35,008 bases of DNA from Cupriavidus basilensis (GCF_029335485.1 NZ_JARJLM010000355.1:1-35008), one strand, 5' to 3'. Shown: positions 25,417 to 32,894, numbered from the stretch's first letter. Numbers and translations are program-made. Notes: a model not told the origin generated them from the sequence alone.

Positions 25417-26577
25417 ATGAGCATCGACAGCACACGCACTGCACTGCAACTTCGCTCGCTGATCAAGCGCAGCGGCGAACTGGAACTGTCGCTCGCCAGC
25501 GTCGATGTTCCCCGGCCGGGCGCCAACGAAGTGCTCGTTCGCATCGAAGCCGCTCCGCTCAACCCGTCCGACCTCGGGCTGCTGTTCGGCGCCGCCGACA
25601 TGAGCACGGCGAAGGGCAGTGGGACGGCCGAACGTCCCGTGGTCACCGCACGCGTTCCGGACGGCGGGATGAAGAGCATGGCGGGCCGGCTGGACGTATC
25701 CATGCCGGTCGGCAACGAAGGCGCCGGCGTGGTGGTCGAGGCCGGCGCGTCCGCGGCGGCGCAGGCGCTGCTGGGCAAGACGGTGGCCGTGATCGGCGGC
25801 GCGATGTACTCGCAATACCGGTGCCTCCCGGTGGACCAGTGCCTGGTCCTGCCGGACGGCGCCACGCCTGCCGAAGGCGCCTCGTCATTCGTCAATCCGC
25901 TCACCGCGCTGGGCATGGTCGAAACCATGCGCCGCGAGGGGCATACCGCCCTGGTGCACACCGCCGCGGCGTCCAACCTGGGCCAGATGCTCAACAAGAT
26001 CTGCCTCAAGGATGGCATCGGCCTGGTGAACATCGTGCGCAAGCAGGAGCAGGCGGACCTGCTCAAGGCACAGGGTGCCATCCACGTATGCAACGCGGCC
26101 TCGCCCACGTTCATGCAGGATCTTACCGAGGCCGTCGCCGCCACTGGCGCGACGATCGCCTTCGACGCCACCGGCGGCGGCAAGCTGGCAGGACAGATCC
26201 TGTCCTGCATGGAGGCGGCGCTGAGCAGGAAAGGCGGCGAGTACAGCCGCTATGGCTCGACCACGCACAAGCAGGTCTATCTTTACGGGGGGCTGGACAC
26301 CTCCCCGACCGAGTTCAGCCGCAACTTCGGCATGGCCTGGGGAATGGGCGGCTGGCTGCTGTTTTCCTTCTTGCAGAAGATCGGGGCCGCGTCGGCGAAC
26401 GTGCTCAAGCAGCGTGTGGTCGCGGAGTTGAAGACGACGTTTGCCAGCCACTATTCGCAGGAGATATCGCTGGCCGAGGCGCTGGATCCGGACGTGATCG
26501 CCATCTACAACAAGCGCGCGACAGGGGAGAAGTTCCTGATCAACCCGGGCAAGGGGCTGGCAGGCGCCCGCGGCTGA
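25417..26577 (+). CDS. MDR-family zinc-independent oxidoreductase
   Basis: A 386-residue medium-chain dehydrogenase/reductase-like protein. The N-terminal GroES-like part has VLVRIEAAPLNPSDLGLL and VGNEGAGVVVEAG. The Rossmann part has ALVHTAAASNLGQMLNKIC, a variant of the AxxGxxG motif (here AASNLG), and IAFDATGGGKLAG. The zinc-binding Cys/His set is absent, so it is a quinone-oxidoreductase/enoyl-reductase-like member. CAGGAG precedes ATG 25417, although the frame is open from 24988. It is divergent from the MFS gene and ends against the next gene tail-to-tail with no gap. Confidence 0.87.
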   Translation: MSIDSTRTALQLRSLIKRSGELELSLASVDVPRPGANEVLVRIEAAPLNPSDLGLLFGAADMSTAKGSGTAERPVVTARVPDGGMKSMAGRLDVSMPVGNEGAGVVVEAGASAAAQALLGKTVAVIGGAMYSQYRCLPVDQCLVLPDGATPAEGASSFVNPLTALGMVETMRREGHTALVHTAAASNLGQMLNKICLKDGIGLVNIVRKQEQADLLKAQGAIHVCNAASPTFMQDLTEAVAATGATIAFDATGGGKLAGQILSCMEAALSRKGGEYSRYGSTTHKQVYLYGGLDTSPTEFSRNFGMAWGMGGWLLFSFLQKIGAASANVLKQRVVAELKTTFASHYSQEISLAEALDPDVIAIYNKRATGEKFLINPGKGLAGARG

Positions 26578-26832
26578 CTATTGTGACTCTTTATGTACAG
26601 CGCGCTTGGTAGCGTAATAGCCCTCGCGTGCCTTGCTTGCTACATCGTGGGCCACGGCCTTGGCGGCCTGGCCGATGCCGTGACCCGCGTCCCGTGCCAG
26701 TTCACCGGTTCTTTTGGCGGCATGCACGGTGGCTTCCTTGACGTCATGCGCTGCCTCGTGGACGTCGGCCCTGGCCAGCGGGCAGAGCGTCAACGCGAAC
26801 AAGGCAGCCAATATGCGCTTCTGATTTTGCAC
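26578..26832 (-). CDS. Small exported protein, unknown function
   Basis: An 84-residue protein with a signal peptide (cut predicted after ARA) and an amphipathic helical mature part rich in Ala, His, Lys and Asp (HEAAHDVKEATVHAAKRTG). The start codon is GTG at 26832, with AGGAA upstream. Periodic Ala/Lys/Asp residues suggest a soluble helical periplasmic protein of the stress type. Its stop lies directly beside the stop of the MDR gene. Confidence 0.7.
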   Translation of the reverse strand: MQNQKRILAALFALTLCPLARADVHEAAHDVKEATVHAAKRTGELARDAGHGIGQAAKAVAHDVASKAREGYYATKRAVHKESQ

Positions 26833-27068
26833 GAAGGTTGTTCCTGTGAATGGCCCCGCAAGCCGCCGAGCGGATGCATGAGCACGATGCTGTCCGGGGC
26901 CGCTTGCTCATGGACATTATTGTAGGCGGTATGAGCTGCGGTTCAGGAGCGGGGCGCATCGCCGGATCCGCAGTGCGATGAAGCCGACATTCCGATCCAG
27001 ACTGTTGACGGGAGGGCAAAGGGAGCCGCGCGGTGCCGTGTTGATTCCCCTTACGCACCTGGCGGGCA

Positions 27069-27083
27069 TTACAAATACTTACA
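27069..27083. promoter_or_regulatory. TTACA direct repeat, possible response-regulator site
   Basis: TTACA occurs at 27069-27073 and again at 27079-27083, one helical turn apart, about 150 bp upstream of the small exported gene at 27232. OmpR/PhoB-type regulators bind such spaced direct repeats. The rest of the 399-bp gap (26833-27231) shows no gene I can support. Confidence 0.3.
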
Positions 27084-27231
27084 ACGCAAGTGGCCCGCTC
27101 CAACTATGCTCGCCGAGCCCGAAACCTGCGGCATGCGGGGGCGGGCTCGTCACGAGCGGGATCTGTGCCTTCGGGGCTCTCCATTCGTCTCTACCCTCTA
27201 TTTCGAACAACATGGAACGCAGGAGAATCGT

Positions 27232-27507
27232 ATGAACAGGATCCGCTTGTTCCCCCTCATGGCAAGCGCCATCCTGGCCGCTACCTCGGTAGCCGCGCAC
27301 GCGCAGTATGTTCGCGGCGGCATGGGCGAAGAAGTCCGGATCGGATACGATTTCGGCGACCATCCCGACAATCGCATGCCCGATCGCAACGGCCTCAATG
27401 CGGCAGGACGCGACAAGGGGCGGGCGCGCGCCGAAGGCCGGCACCAAAGGCGCGCCGGCAATCCGCATCGGCAAGCGCCTACCCTCCGAGGCAAACAGCT
27501 GCCGTAG
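27232..27507 (+). CDS. Small exported Arg/Gly-rich protein
   Basis: A 91-residue protein with a clear signal peptide (MNRIRLFPLMASAILAATS, cut after AHA) and a hydrophilic mature part rich in Arg, Gly, Asp and Asn (GYDFGDHPDNRMPDRNG, then a basic tail). No family is recognised. AGGAGA precedes ATG 27232. An upstream in-frame Met at 27106 is discarded as it lacks a signal peptide and ribosome-binding site. Confidence 0.7.
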   Translation: MNRIRLFPLMASAILAATSVAAHAQYVRGGMGEEVRIGYDFGDHPDNRMPDRNGLNAAGRDKGRARAEGRHQRRAGNPHRQAPTLRGKQLP

Positions 27508-27602
27508 CGGATGACAGGACTGTCCCCGCTTGCCATCGGTCCGCCCACGCGCGTGGCGACGAATGCGGGACGGGTTGTTCGAGCGCTTCCCTGTCGCGTA
27601 GC

Positions 27603-27760
27603 GACGCGGCACTGTCCCGGTCCGCCGGACTCGACGCCGGCTCGCGTGTTCTGCTGATCAACACAGAGGGCGCGAAGGCGCTTTCGGTCTACCAGCAACC
27701 GGTCGGCGAGCCGGCGCAATCCGTACTGGCGCGTCAGGCAGCGCGGCGACAGCGGTCGAC
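27603..27760 (+). pseudogene. 3' remnant of a diaminopropionate ammonia-lyase-like PLP enzyme
   Basis: The plus-strand frame reads GLDAGSRVLLINTEGAKALS, then VYQQPVGEPAQSVLARQ. It resembles the C-terminal end of diaminopropionate ammonia-lyase and related fold-type II PLP enzymes, where (L)xxxSRVLLINTEGATxPxxYxxLVG is typical. Upstream the frame loses similarity within ~20 codons and the Lys and PLP-binding regions are absent. Downstream, the frame stays open past the expected stop to about 27806. About 45 codons survive. Confidence 0.5.
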
Positions 27761-27813
27761 AATGTTCGTTTGCCGGTTGCAGAACTTACGGATTGTCACG
27801 AGTTGAGGGTCAA

Positions 27814-27838
27814 CGGGCGCTGCGAGGCGCCCGTTTTT
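27814..27838 (+). terminator. Rho-independent terminator
   Basis: CGGGCGC (27814-27820) pairs with GCGCCCG (27827-27833), followed by five T. It lies downstream of the decayed PLP-enzyme end and probably was that gene's terminator. Confidence 0.85.
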
Positions 27839-27898
27839 GCATGTAAGCGCGGCGTATTGCCGAGCCGATGATCTCAAGAATCTTATGGAGTCCCAGTC

Positions 27899-28297
27899 AT
27901 GAAAAAGCTCTTCGTTGCTCTCGCTTCCGCTGCACTCGTCACGACCGTATTCGCCCAGACCGGTGCCCCCGCATCTGCGGCGCATCCGCAAGCCGAGGCG
28001 GCCAAAAGCCAGGTAAAGGCCGACAAGGACAAGATGGGCGCACCGGCGGATGCCGGCAAGGCCGCCGCCGCGGCGCCGGCGGCCAATGGGAAGGCCATGC
28101 CGGCCAAGGAGGCACACGGCAAGCCGGCCAAGGCGCATGTGAAGGCAAAGGAAAAGCACGTTGCGCACGCAACGGCCAGCAAGACGAAAGTCGAGGCAAG
28201 CAATGACGCGAACAAGGCGCAGGCCAAGGCCGATGCGCCGGCCGTCTCGGCTAAGGCCACGGCCAATGCAAACGTCGACAAGGCCAGCAAGCAATAA
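27899..28297 (+). CDS. Exported Ala/Lys-rich repetitive protein
   Basis: A 132-residue protein with a signal peptide (cut predicted after VFAQ) and a mature part of low complexity: runs of Ala with regularly spaced Lys (AEAAKSQVKADKDKMGAP, AKEKHVAHATASKTKVEA). The composition resembles histone H1-like or stress-related periplasmic proteins of Burkholderiaceae, but no domain can be assigned. A weak GGAG precedes ATG 27899. A structured RNA with a terminator follows. Confidence 0.75.
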   Translation: MKKLFVALASAALVTTVFAQTGAPASAAHPQAEAAKSQVKADKDKMGAPADAGKAAAAAPAANGKAMPAKEAHGKPAKAHVKAKEKHVAHATASKTKVEASNDANKAQAKADAPAVSAKATANANVDKASKQ

Positions 28298-28320
28298 GCA
28301 ATAAGAAACGATCCATAAGC

Positions 28321-28444
28321 GGCTCCCGCATGACGGACGGGAGGGCAAGTTGCTCGGCCGCAGGCCATGGCGACAACGCTCGAGCGCGGGAGCCTTGCGG
28401 AGAGGCTGGTTGGCCGACAGGCAAGCTGGGTCTCTCCGCTTTTT
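28321..28444 (+). ncRNA. Candidate structured RNA or 3' UTR with terminal hairpin
   Basis: GGCTCCCGC (28321-28329) pairs exactly with GCGGGAGCC (28386-28394), enclosing a GC-rich ~56-nt interior; a second hairpin (28397-28439) and a T-run follow directly. Two consecutive stable elements of this type suit either a structured 3' UTR of the upstream gene or a small RNA. I see no promoter in the short gap before it. Confidence 0.35.
28397..28444 (+). terminator. Rho-independent terminator after the Ala/Lys-rich gene
   Basis: GCGGAGAG (28397-28404) pairs with CTCTCCGC (28432-28439), followed by five T (28440-28444). The 27-nt loop may itself fold. Confidence 0.8.
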
Positions 28445-28493
28445 AGAAAACTGTAATTCGTAGACCAAGCGCGGCACCTTCACGGAGATCGAG

Positions 28494-29138
28494 ATGGAAA
28501 ACACGAGCCAGCAATCGAATCGCCTGCATCCGCTGATTGCCACCGCGGCAGGTGCGGTGATCGTCGCCAGCCTCGTCGGCGTGGCCGCGATGACGGGCAT
28601 GCTGCCCGCGGTTCACGGCAGCGACGCGACACCTCTGGCGCAGCGGGCCGTCCCCACCCAGATGGCAGCCACTACGGCGCCCGCTTACAGCACGACCCAA
28701 GCGGCAGCACCGGCCGTCGTCCGGCCGCGCATCCATACGGTCTCTCATATCACCCATGTCGAGCGTGCCTACTCGCCCGACTGGCAACAGCATGTCGCCT
28801 TCAACGGCAATGTCGGCACGGTCGAATCCATCACGCCGGTTACCCAGCCAGGCCAGGCCAGCGGGCTGGGCGCGGTGGGCGGCGCGGTGGCTGGCGGCCT
28901 GCTCGGGCACCAGATCGGCGGGGGCAGGGGCCGGACCGTGGCAACCGTCCTGGGCGCGCTTGGCGGCGGAGTCGCGGGCAACATGGTGGAGCAGCGTGTG
29001 CGCAGCGACACCGACTACCAGGTGCGTGTCCGCATGGAAGATGGCTCCAGCCGGGTGGTCACCTACCATCAGCAGCCCGATGTCGGGGTAGGCCAGCGGG
29101 TGCGGGTTGAGCACGGCGGAATCACGGGTAGCGTCTGA
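28494..29138 (+). CDS. Glycine-zipper 2TM-domain outer-membrane-type protein
   Basis: A 214-residue protein. It begins with a non-cleaved signal-anchor-like hydrophobic segment (about 13-38), then a Thr/Ala/Pro-rich linker and a glycine-zipper 2TM domain: GLGAVGGAVAGGLLGHQIGG and TVATVLGALGGGVAGNMVEQ at about 122-168. It ends with a small beta region (YQVRVRMEDGSSRVVTY). This is the usual layout of the Rickettsia 17-kDa antigen/SlyB-like surface family. Ribosome-binding site GGAG lies 10-13 bases upstream. The protein probably spans the periplasm. Confidence 0.88.
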   Translation: MENTSQQSNRLHPLIATAAGAVIVASLVGVAAMTGMLPAVHGSDATPLAQRAVPTQMAATTAPAYSTTQAAAPAVVRPRIHTVSHITHVERAYSPDWQQHVAFNGNVGTVESITPVTQPGQASGLGAVGGAVAGGLLGHQIGGGRGRTVATVLGALGGGVAGNMVEQRVRSDTDYQVRVRMEDGSSRVVTYHQQPDVGVGQRVRVEHGGITGSV

Positions 29139-29300
29139 GATTGCGGACTGCCATGCAGAGCGCGCTCTGACGATTTCCTGAGCGACGCTTCCTTCGATGT
29201 GTAGAGCGTGCAGGGGCTTGCCGGGGATGTTTGGTGGTGTCCTGGGAGCCCCGCTGTCTGAATGGGTATCCACACCTTGGCCAAGCGCTTCCGGTTAGCC

Positions 29301-29462
29301 TCAATCGTTGCGCCAACGCTCAGCGAGCCCTTTGGCGAGTTTCCTGAAGGCCGCGTCCGTTGCCAGGTCCAGCATCTGGTCGATCACCAGCTCGGCGTCC
29401 TTTCGCGAGAGTCCCGCTCCGTTATCAGGTAATTTTCTACCGTATTGTGTCTCGCTATACAT
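29301..29462 (-). CDS. Possible small protein (53 aa)
   Basis: An uninterrupted minus-strand frame from ATG 29462 to TGA 29301 encodes 53 residues, including SRKDAELVIDQMLDLATDAA, then FRKLAKGLAERW. The amphipathic helical pattern and absence of Arg/Pro/Ala-rich shadow composition argue for real coding. The ribosome-binding site is weak (GGCGG). No family recognised. The flanking 29139-29300 holds no further gene that I can support. Confidence 0.4.
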   Translation of the reverse strand: MYSETQYGRKLPDNGAGLSRKDAELVIDQMLDLATDAAFRKLAKGLAERWRND

Positions 29463-29498
29463 CGGTGTCGCCCGCCGCCTCGAGCTGGCTTGGTTGGC

Positions 29499-30146
29499 TC
29501 AATAGTCCAGCCGCCCACGCAACTCATCGAACGGAACCATCACGTGCTGGCGATAGGCCGGACGTTGCCTGAGCCGCTCGTACCACGCCTGCACATTGGG
29601 CAGGTCGGGGCGTTCGATTTCCAGCTCGAAGTATCGATAGAGGTTGGTCCCGGCGGGGATGTCCGCCAGCGTCAGGCTGTCGCCGGCGAGGAATGGGCGG
29701 TCCGAAAGAACGCGGTCCAGAAGCTGGAAGTGCTGCGCGCACTGTTCGATGCTCTTGTTGAGGCGGCTCCAGTCCCGCAAGGCCGGGGGCGTTCGATAGA
29801 AGCCCCAGAACACACCGGTCAGGAAGGCTGGCTGCAGGGTGGTCTGGGACCAGTCCATCCAGCGGTCCGCGTTGGAGCGCTGGCCTGCATCTTCAACCCA
29901 GAAGCCCGGGCTGCCGTAGGTGGCGGCGAGGTATCTGAGGATGCTGTGGGATTCCCAGATGACAGTGCCGTTGTCGTCGATGACGGGGACTTTGCCATGC
30001 GGGTTCATTGCCAGGAATTCAGGCGTTCCGTTGACACCGAAGCTGCCCCCGGCGGGGATATGCTGGTGGGGGAGGTTGAGTTCGCCGATCAGCCACAGGA
30101 CTTTTTGTACATTGAAGGAGCTGCGGCGGCCCCAGACTTTCAGCAT
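29499..30146 (-). CDS. Glutathione S-transferase
   Basis: A 215-residue GST with a thioredoxin-like N-terminal domain (MLKVWGRRSSFNVQKVLW, NPHGKVPVIDDNG cis-Pro loop, WESHSILRYLA) and an all-helical C-terminal domain (LADIPAGTNLYRYFELE). The RRSSFNVQK motif suggests a Ser as the catalytic residue. The substrate is unknown. CAGGAGA precedes ATG 30146, in the sequence shared with a transposase remnant. Confidence 0.92.
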   Translation of the reverse strand: MLKVWGRRSSFNVQKVLWLIGELNLPHQHIPAGGSFGVNGTPEFLAMNPHGKVPVIDDNGTVIWESHSILRYLAATYGSPGFWVEDAGQRSNADRWMDWSQTTLQPAFLTGVFWGFYRTPPALRDWSRLNKSIEQCAQHFQLLDRVLSDRPFLAGDSLTLADIPAGTNLYRYFELEIERPDLPNVQAWYERLRQRPAYRQHVMVPFDELRGRLDY

Positions 30147-30164
30147 AGGTTTGTCTCCTGAGAT

Positions 30165-30322
30165 TCGAGGTCATCATGCCTCAGCTTCCCGATGGCTGCG
30201 AGCCAGACATGGGTGTACTCGACCACTCAGCGAAGCTCTCCGAGCCTGAAATAAATCTCGGCACACGGCGGGTGACGCGTCGCTCTATCCCATGCTTGTG
30301 CAAATATTGCCGACAGCGCGCA
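30165..30322 (-). pseudogene. IS5-type transposase C-terminal remnant
   Basis: Minus-strand frames, joined by one frameshift, read CRQYLHKHGIERRVTRR and then VVEYTHVWLAAIGKLRHD. The second piece matches the IS5/IS427 transposase end (family pattern WVVERT-x-x-W-L-x-x-x-x-x-L-R-x-R). The catalytic Asp region and both inverted repeats are missing. It directly abuts the GST start and marks an insertion or excision scar at the edge of the A/T-richer region. Confidence 0.6.
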
Positions 30323-30470
30323 AAGACGTAGCCCTTTATCTGCATCATAAACAGGGCAGTATGCCTATCCGCTATTGTACGTGGGAGACTGTGTCCGGCG
30401 AATCAGGAGGCTGCTCCTATGACATGCTCGAGACTTTTCTCTCGCAAGAATCGCAAGGTAGGGGCCATTG

Positions 30471-30499
30471 AAGAGAGGCCCGCATGGCGGGCCTCTCTT
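30471..30499. terminator. 13-bp perfect hairpin, probable terminator
   Basis: AAGAGAGGCCCGC (30471-30483) pairs exactly with GCGGGCCTCTCTT (30487-30499) around a three-base loop, with only a short T-run on plus. It could serve the minus-strand YiiX-like gene (stop at 30584) as well as a plus transcript. The 30323-30470 stretch has no other gene I can support. Confidence 0.6.
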
Positions 30500-30583
30500 T
30501 GTACCGAGTTGGGACTTGACCAGAAGAACTGGCATTGGCGGAAGGCGCGCCGAGTCTATGTGGACGGACAGAAGCGCCTGCCA

Positions 30584-31210
30584 CTATCTTTGCTTCAGCA
30601 CAGCCACCAGATCGAAGTTGGGATCCGCGGCAAAATCGGACGGCGCGATAAATCCGAGCCTATTCCACTCGACACCAACTCCGGCCTGTTCATAACAGCG
30701 CGCCACGTACTCCGAGCAAATGAATTCCCGATCAGGCTCGATCTTCTTCATCTGATTCGGCGTAAACGGAACCTTGGAGGCTAGGATTCTGGCTGCAATC
30801 TTCGCAATCTCGTCTTTGTCGTACGGATAGCCGAATTGATCCACAGCGTATCGGGAAAGCAGGGAAAGTTTATCACTGCTCACCTCATCCGAGAATATCC
30901 GGTTCCGAATAATTGCCATTCCACCAGGATACGGCTTTCCATCATTGCCATAGTCGTCGAGATACTTTGACAATCTGATAGTACGCACTCCAATTGGCTC
31001 GACACTCTCCAGGAGCATGATTCGATCTATAAAGTCCAGACGAAGCACAAAGGCAACGTGACTCCACACGCTGCCGGTGGCCTGCTGGATCATGGAGGAA
31101 AAAATCCCCGTCCCCGAACAGATGAGGACATCCCCGTTTTTCAGTTTCCCCCTGATTTCCTCATAGCTCTTCACCGCATCCTTCGGGAACTCGCCGGTCG
31201 AAATTGACAT
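30584..31210 (-). CDS. YiiX-like permuted NlpC/P60-fold hydrolase
   Basis: A 208-residue cytoplasmic protein of the YiiX/YebB circularly permuted papain-like family. GDVLICSG begins the core. The active-site His is in SVWSHVAFVL (about residue 51) and a conserved Glu is in LLESVEPIGV. The Cys comes late, in REFICSEYVARCYEQAG (about 166). This order is the permuted one, opposite to classical NlpC/P60. Members are predicted amidases or acyltransferases; the substrate here is unknown. It lacks a signal peptide. AAGGAG lies well placed before ATG 31210. The base composition is visibly poorer in G+C than the left part of the window, suggesting acquisition. Confidence 0.8.
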   Translation of the reverse strand: MSISTGEFPKDAVKSYEEIRGKLKNGDVLICSGTGIFSSMIQQATGSVWSHVAFVLRLDFIDRIMLLESVEPIGVRTIRLSKYLDDYGNDGKPYPGGMAIIRNRIFSDEVSSDKLSLLSRYAVDQFGYPYDKDEIAKIAARILASKVPFTPNQMKKIEPDREFICSEYVARCYEQAGVGVEWNRLGFIAPSDFAADPNFDLVAVLKQR

Positions 31211-31301
31211 CGATTTCTCCTTACTCCATGATAATCATCGTGTTTCCGCGATTTCATTGGGTTCAAATGGATTTCCAAGGTAGCGAGAGCGGCAATGGCT
31301 A

Positions 31302-31365
31302 CAGGATGAAAAATCTCCGGCGGCAGGCCACCGTTCCATAGTCAGACACCCCTCCTTTCATCCTG
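31302..31365. repeat. 10-bp inverted repeat upstream of the YiiX-like gene
   Basis: CAGGATGAAA (31302-31311) and TTTCATCCTG (31356-31365) are a perfect inverted pair 44 bp apart in the 327-bp gap 31211-31537. It could be a divergent operator or the ends of a small element. I see no gene in the gap beyond a 32-codon ORF at 31462-31560, too weak to call. Confidence 0.35.
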
Positions 31366-31537
31366 CGCAAACGCCTAATAGCGCCTGCCCGGCTGCGCCG
31401 CCCCCCACGCCGCTAGCATGCCGATACGACGGGGCAGCCATTAAGAGGCTGGCACCAGGCCATGGCGAGAGAAAAATCGATACAAGTCGCCTATTGGCGG
31501 TTTGACCCGGCGGCGGATTCTGTAGCTGGTTTAGCCT

Positions 31538-31960
31538 CTATTTTTGGTACATCCGGTTAGTGCCGACCGCGATCAGAGCTAACGTGAGAGCACCCGCGAA
31601 TAGCCCAAATCGAATCCACGCGTCAATTTTCGCGGTTTTGCCATCGAACATACTTGATTCGATGAAGCGATCCACTTTGCTGACCGCGTATCCAGAAAGA
31701 AAGGCAGATGTCCACTTTCCCACGTTATCCAATATGTCTTTGTCGAACGGACCATAAGGCGAAAAGAACATTGCGAGTGCCCAGCCAAGAAGCGCGCCCA
31801 GGCAGACGACAAGATAGTTCCTGAATCTTCCTTTTTGCTCATCGTCCAGCTTCCAACAAAGCCAAAGAAGCAACAGCCCGAGTGCCGCCGCGGCAAGATT
31901 GGTCATGTAAATCGTAAGCGTGTATTCGCCAGTGTTTGCTGGTGCCGGAAGACTCTGCAT
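31538..31960 (-). CDS. Small three-helix membrane protein, unknown
   Basis: A 140-residue integral membrane protein with hydrophobic segments at about 17-37, 47-66 and 112-133, a central amphipathic loop (KDILDNVGKWTSAFLSGYAVSK) and a basic C-terminus. No family is recognised. AAGGAT precedes ATG 31960 at reasonable spacing. The codon composition is A/T-richer than the core genes. It is on the same strand as the YiiX-like gene but 327 bp away. Confidence 0.7.
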   Translation of the reverse strand: MQSLPAPANTGEYTLTIYMTNLAAAALGLLLLWLCWKLDDEQKGRFRNYLVVCLGALLGWALAMFFSPYGPFDKDILDNVGKWTSAFLSGYAVSKVDRFIESSMFDGKTAKIDAWIRFGLFAGALTLALIAVGTNRMYQK

Positions 31961-32340
31961 AGACGATATCCTTGTGCTGAAAACGCGGAGCGTGTCGGGT
32001 GCTGGCCTGTGTGTGACGACGCTGGCAGCAGTCTCACAGCAAGGCCAGGCACATGACCAGGGCGTTTTTCACGGCTCATCGACAGTCACTCAATAATAGG
32101 CATGCGGGGGGCCCGGGATTCCCTACATGCGAGGGGAGTGCGGGATATCCGTACCCCTGGATCTGGAGTGAGCATCCGAAGCGTCTTCGGATCTCATCCA
32201 TCCTGATCTGCGGTGGCGAGCTGGATCGAGTTCCTGTCCTCGGAGGTATTGCCGGGCGGGCTTAGTCGAGCGAGGCCCTGCATGGAGAAGGGGCAAGACT
32301 GAGCGGTGTGCACATCCGTGCAGTTGGTGGCGGAACAACG
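31961..32340. other. Intergenic gap without a supportable gene
   Basis: Apart from a short hairpin (ATCCGAAG/CTTCGGAT, 32174-32192) and a 42-codon minus ORF of unclear status (MDEIRRRFGCSL start), I see nothing gene-like here. It separates the small membrane protein from the frameshifted DUF6817-type gene. Confidence 0.4.
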
Positions 32341-32894
32341 TCACCGACCAACCAGTGCGGGGCGATACGCTGCCACCGCGCCATCGGAGAGAAATGCCCG
32401 CCGCGATTCAAAGGCATCCAGCCAGAATTGAACCACGCTCTGGGGAACCCCCTTCTGGTTGGCCGCCTGCTCGACAATATTCGCCGCTTCGATCTCCAGC
32501 AGCGCCGCGTAGGTTTCGCTTTTGATAGCGATCCGGTGCCCACTCGCCGGGATGACAACATGAAACGGGCCGGAGATCGGGACGTGGTAGAGCCTTCTCC
32601 GGTCGGCAATGCCGAAGAGGTAGGCCAGGTTTTCAGCCTGCGTTCCCAGCAGGGCGCAAATCGTGCCGCGGCTGGAAAGAGGTAGCGCTTTGGTGGCGAA
32701 TTCTTCGGTACCGTAGATGCTATGGAAGCCGCCGGCCAGCGAGATAAAGTCGGGATTGCCCCAGGCGCGGAGTAGTTCGTAGGTGCCGACGAGATGCTCG
32801 GTTAGCGGACGGCCGTGGTGATTGATGGCGTCCGTGCCGAGTTCGGAGAGTGTACGCCGCAGGGGGTGTCGACGTTGGAGATATCGCTTTCCAT
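32341..32894 (-). pseudogene. DUF6817-type protein interrupted by one frameshift
   Basis: From ATG 32894 the minus frame starts MESDISNVDT and then leaves coding sense. A different frame, starting at the C-run (G-run on plus at 32862-32866), reads LRRTLSELGTDAINHHGRPL, then HLVGTYELLRAWGNPDF, FHSIYGTEEF and ENLAYLFGIADRRR, uninterrupted to the TGA at 32341-32343. Adding one base to the five-C run gives an unbroken 184-residue protein. I recognise the pattern as DUF6817 (HL-x-GTY-x-L-L-x-x-W-G, then HSIYGT); the function is unknown. It lies 28 bp downstream of the amj stop, so probably in the same operon. Confidence 0.65.

Noticed and set aside
30419-30784. Plus ORF with a strong AGGAGG site in the gap before the YiiX-like gene
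   Set aside because: It runs through a 13-bp hairpin and then antisense to the YiiX-like gene. The composition after codon 20 is shadow-like. A small RNA at this place remains possible.
32262-32685. Two ORFs (minus 32262-32609 and plus 32308-32685) over the DUF6817-type region
   Set aside because: A third frame gives a longer conserved-looking protein; these two are Arg/Pro/Ser-rich shadows.
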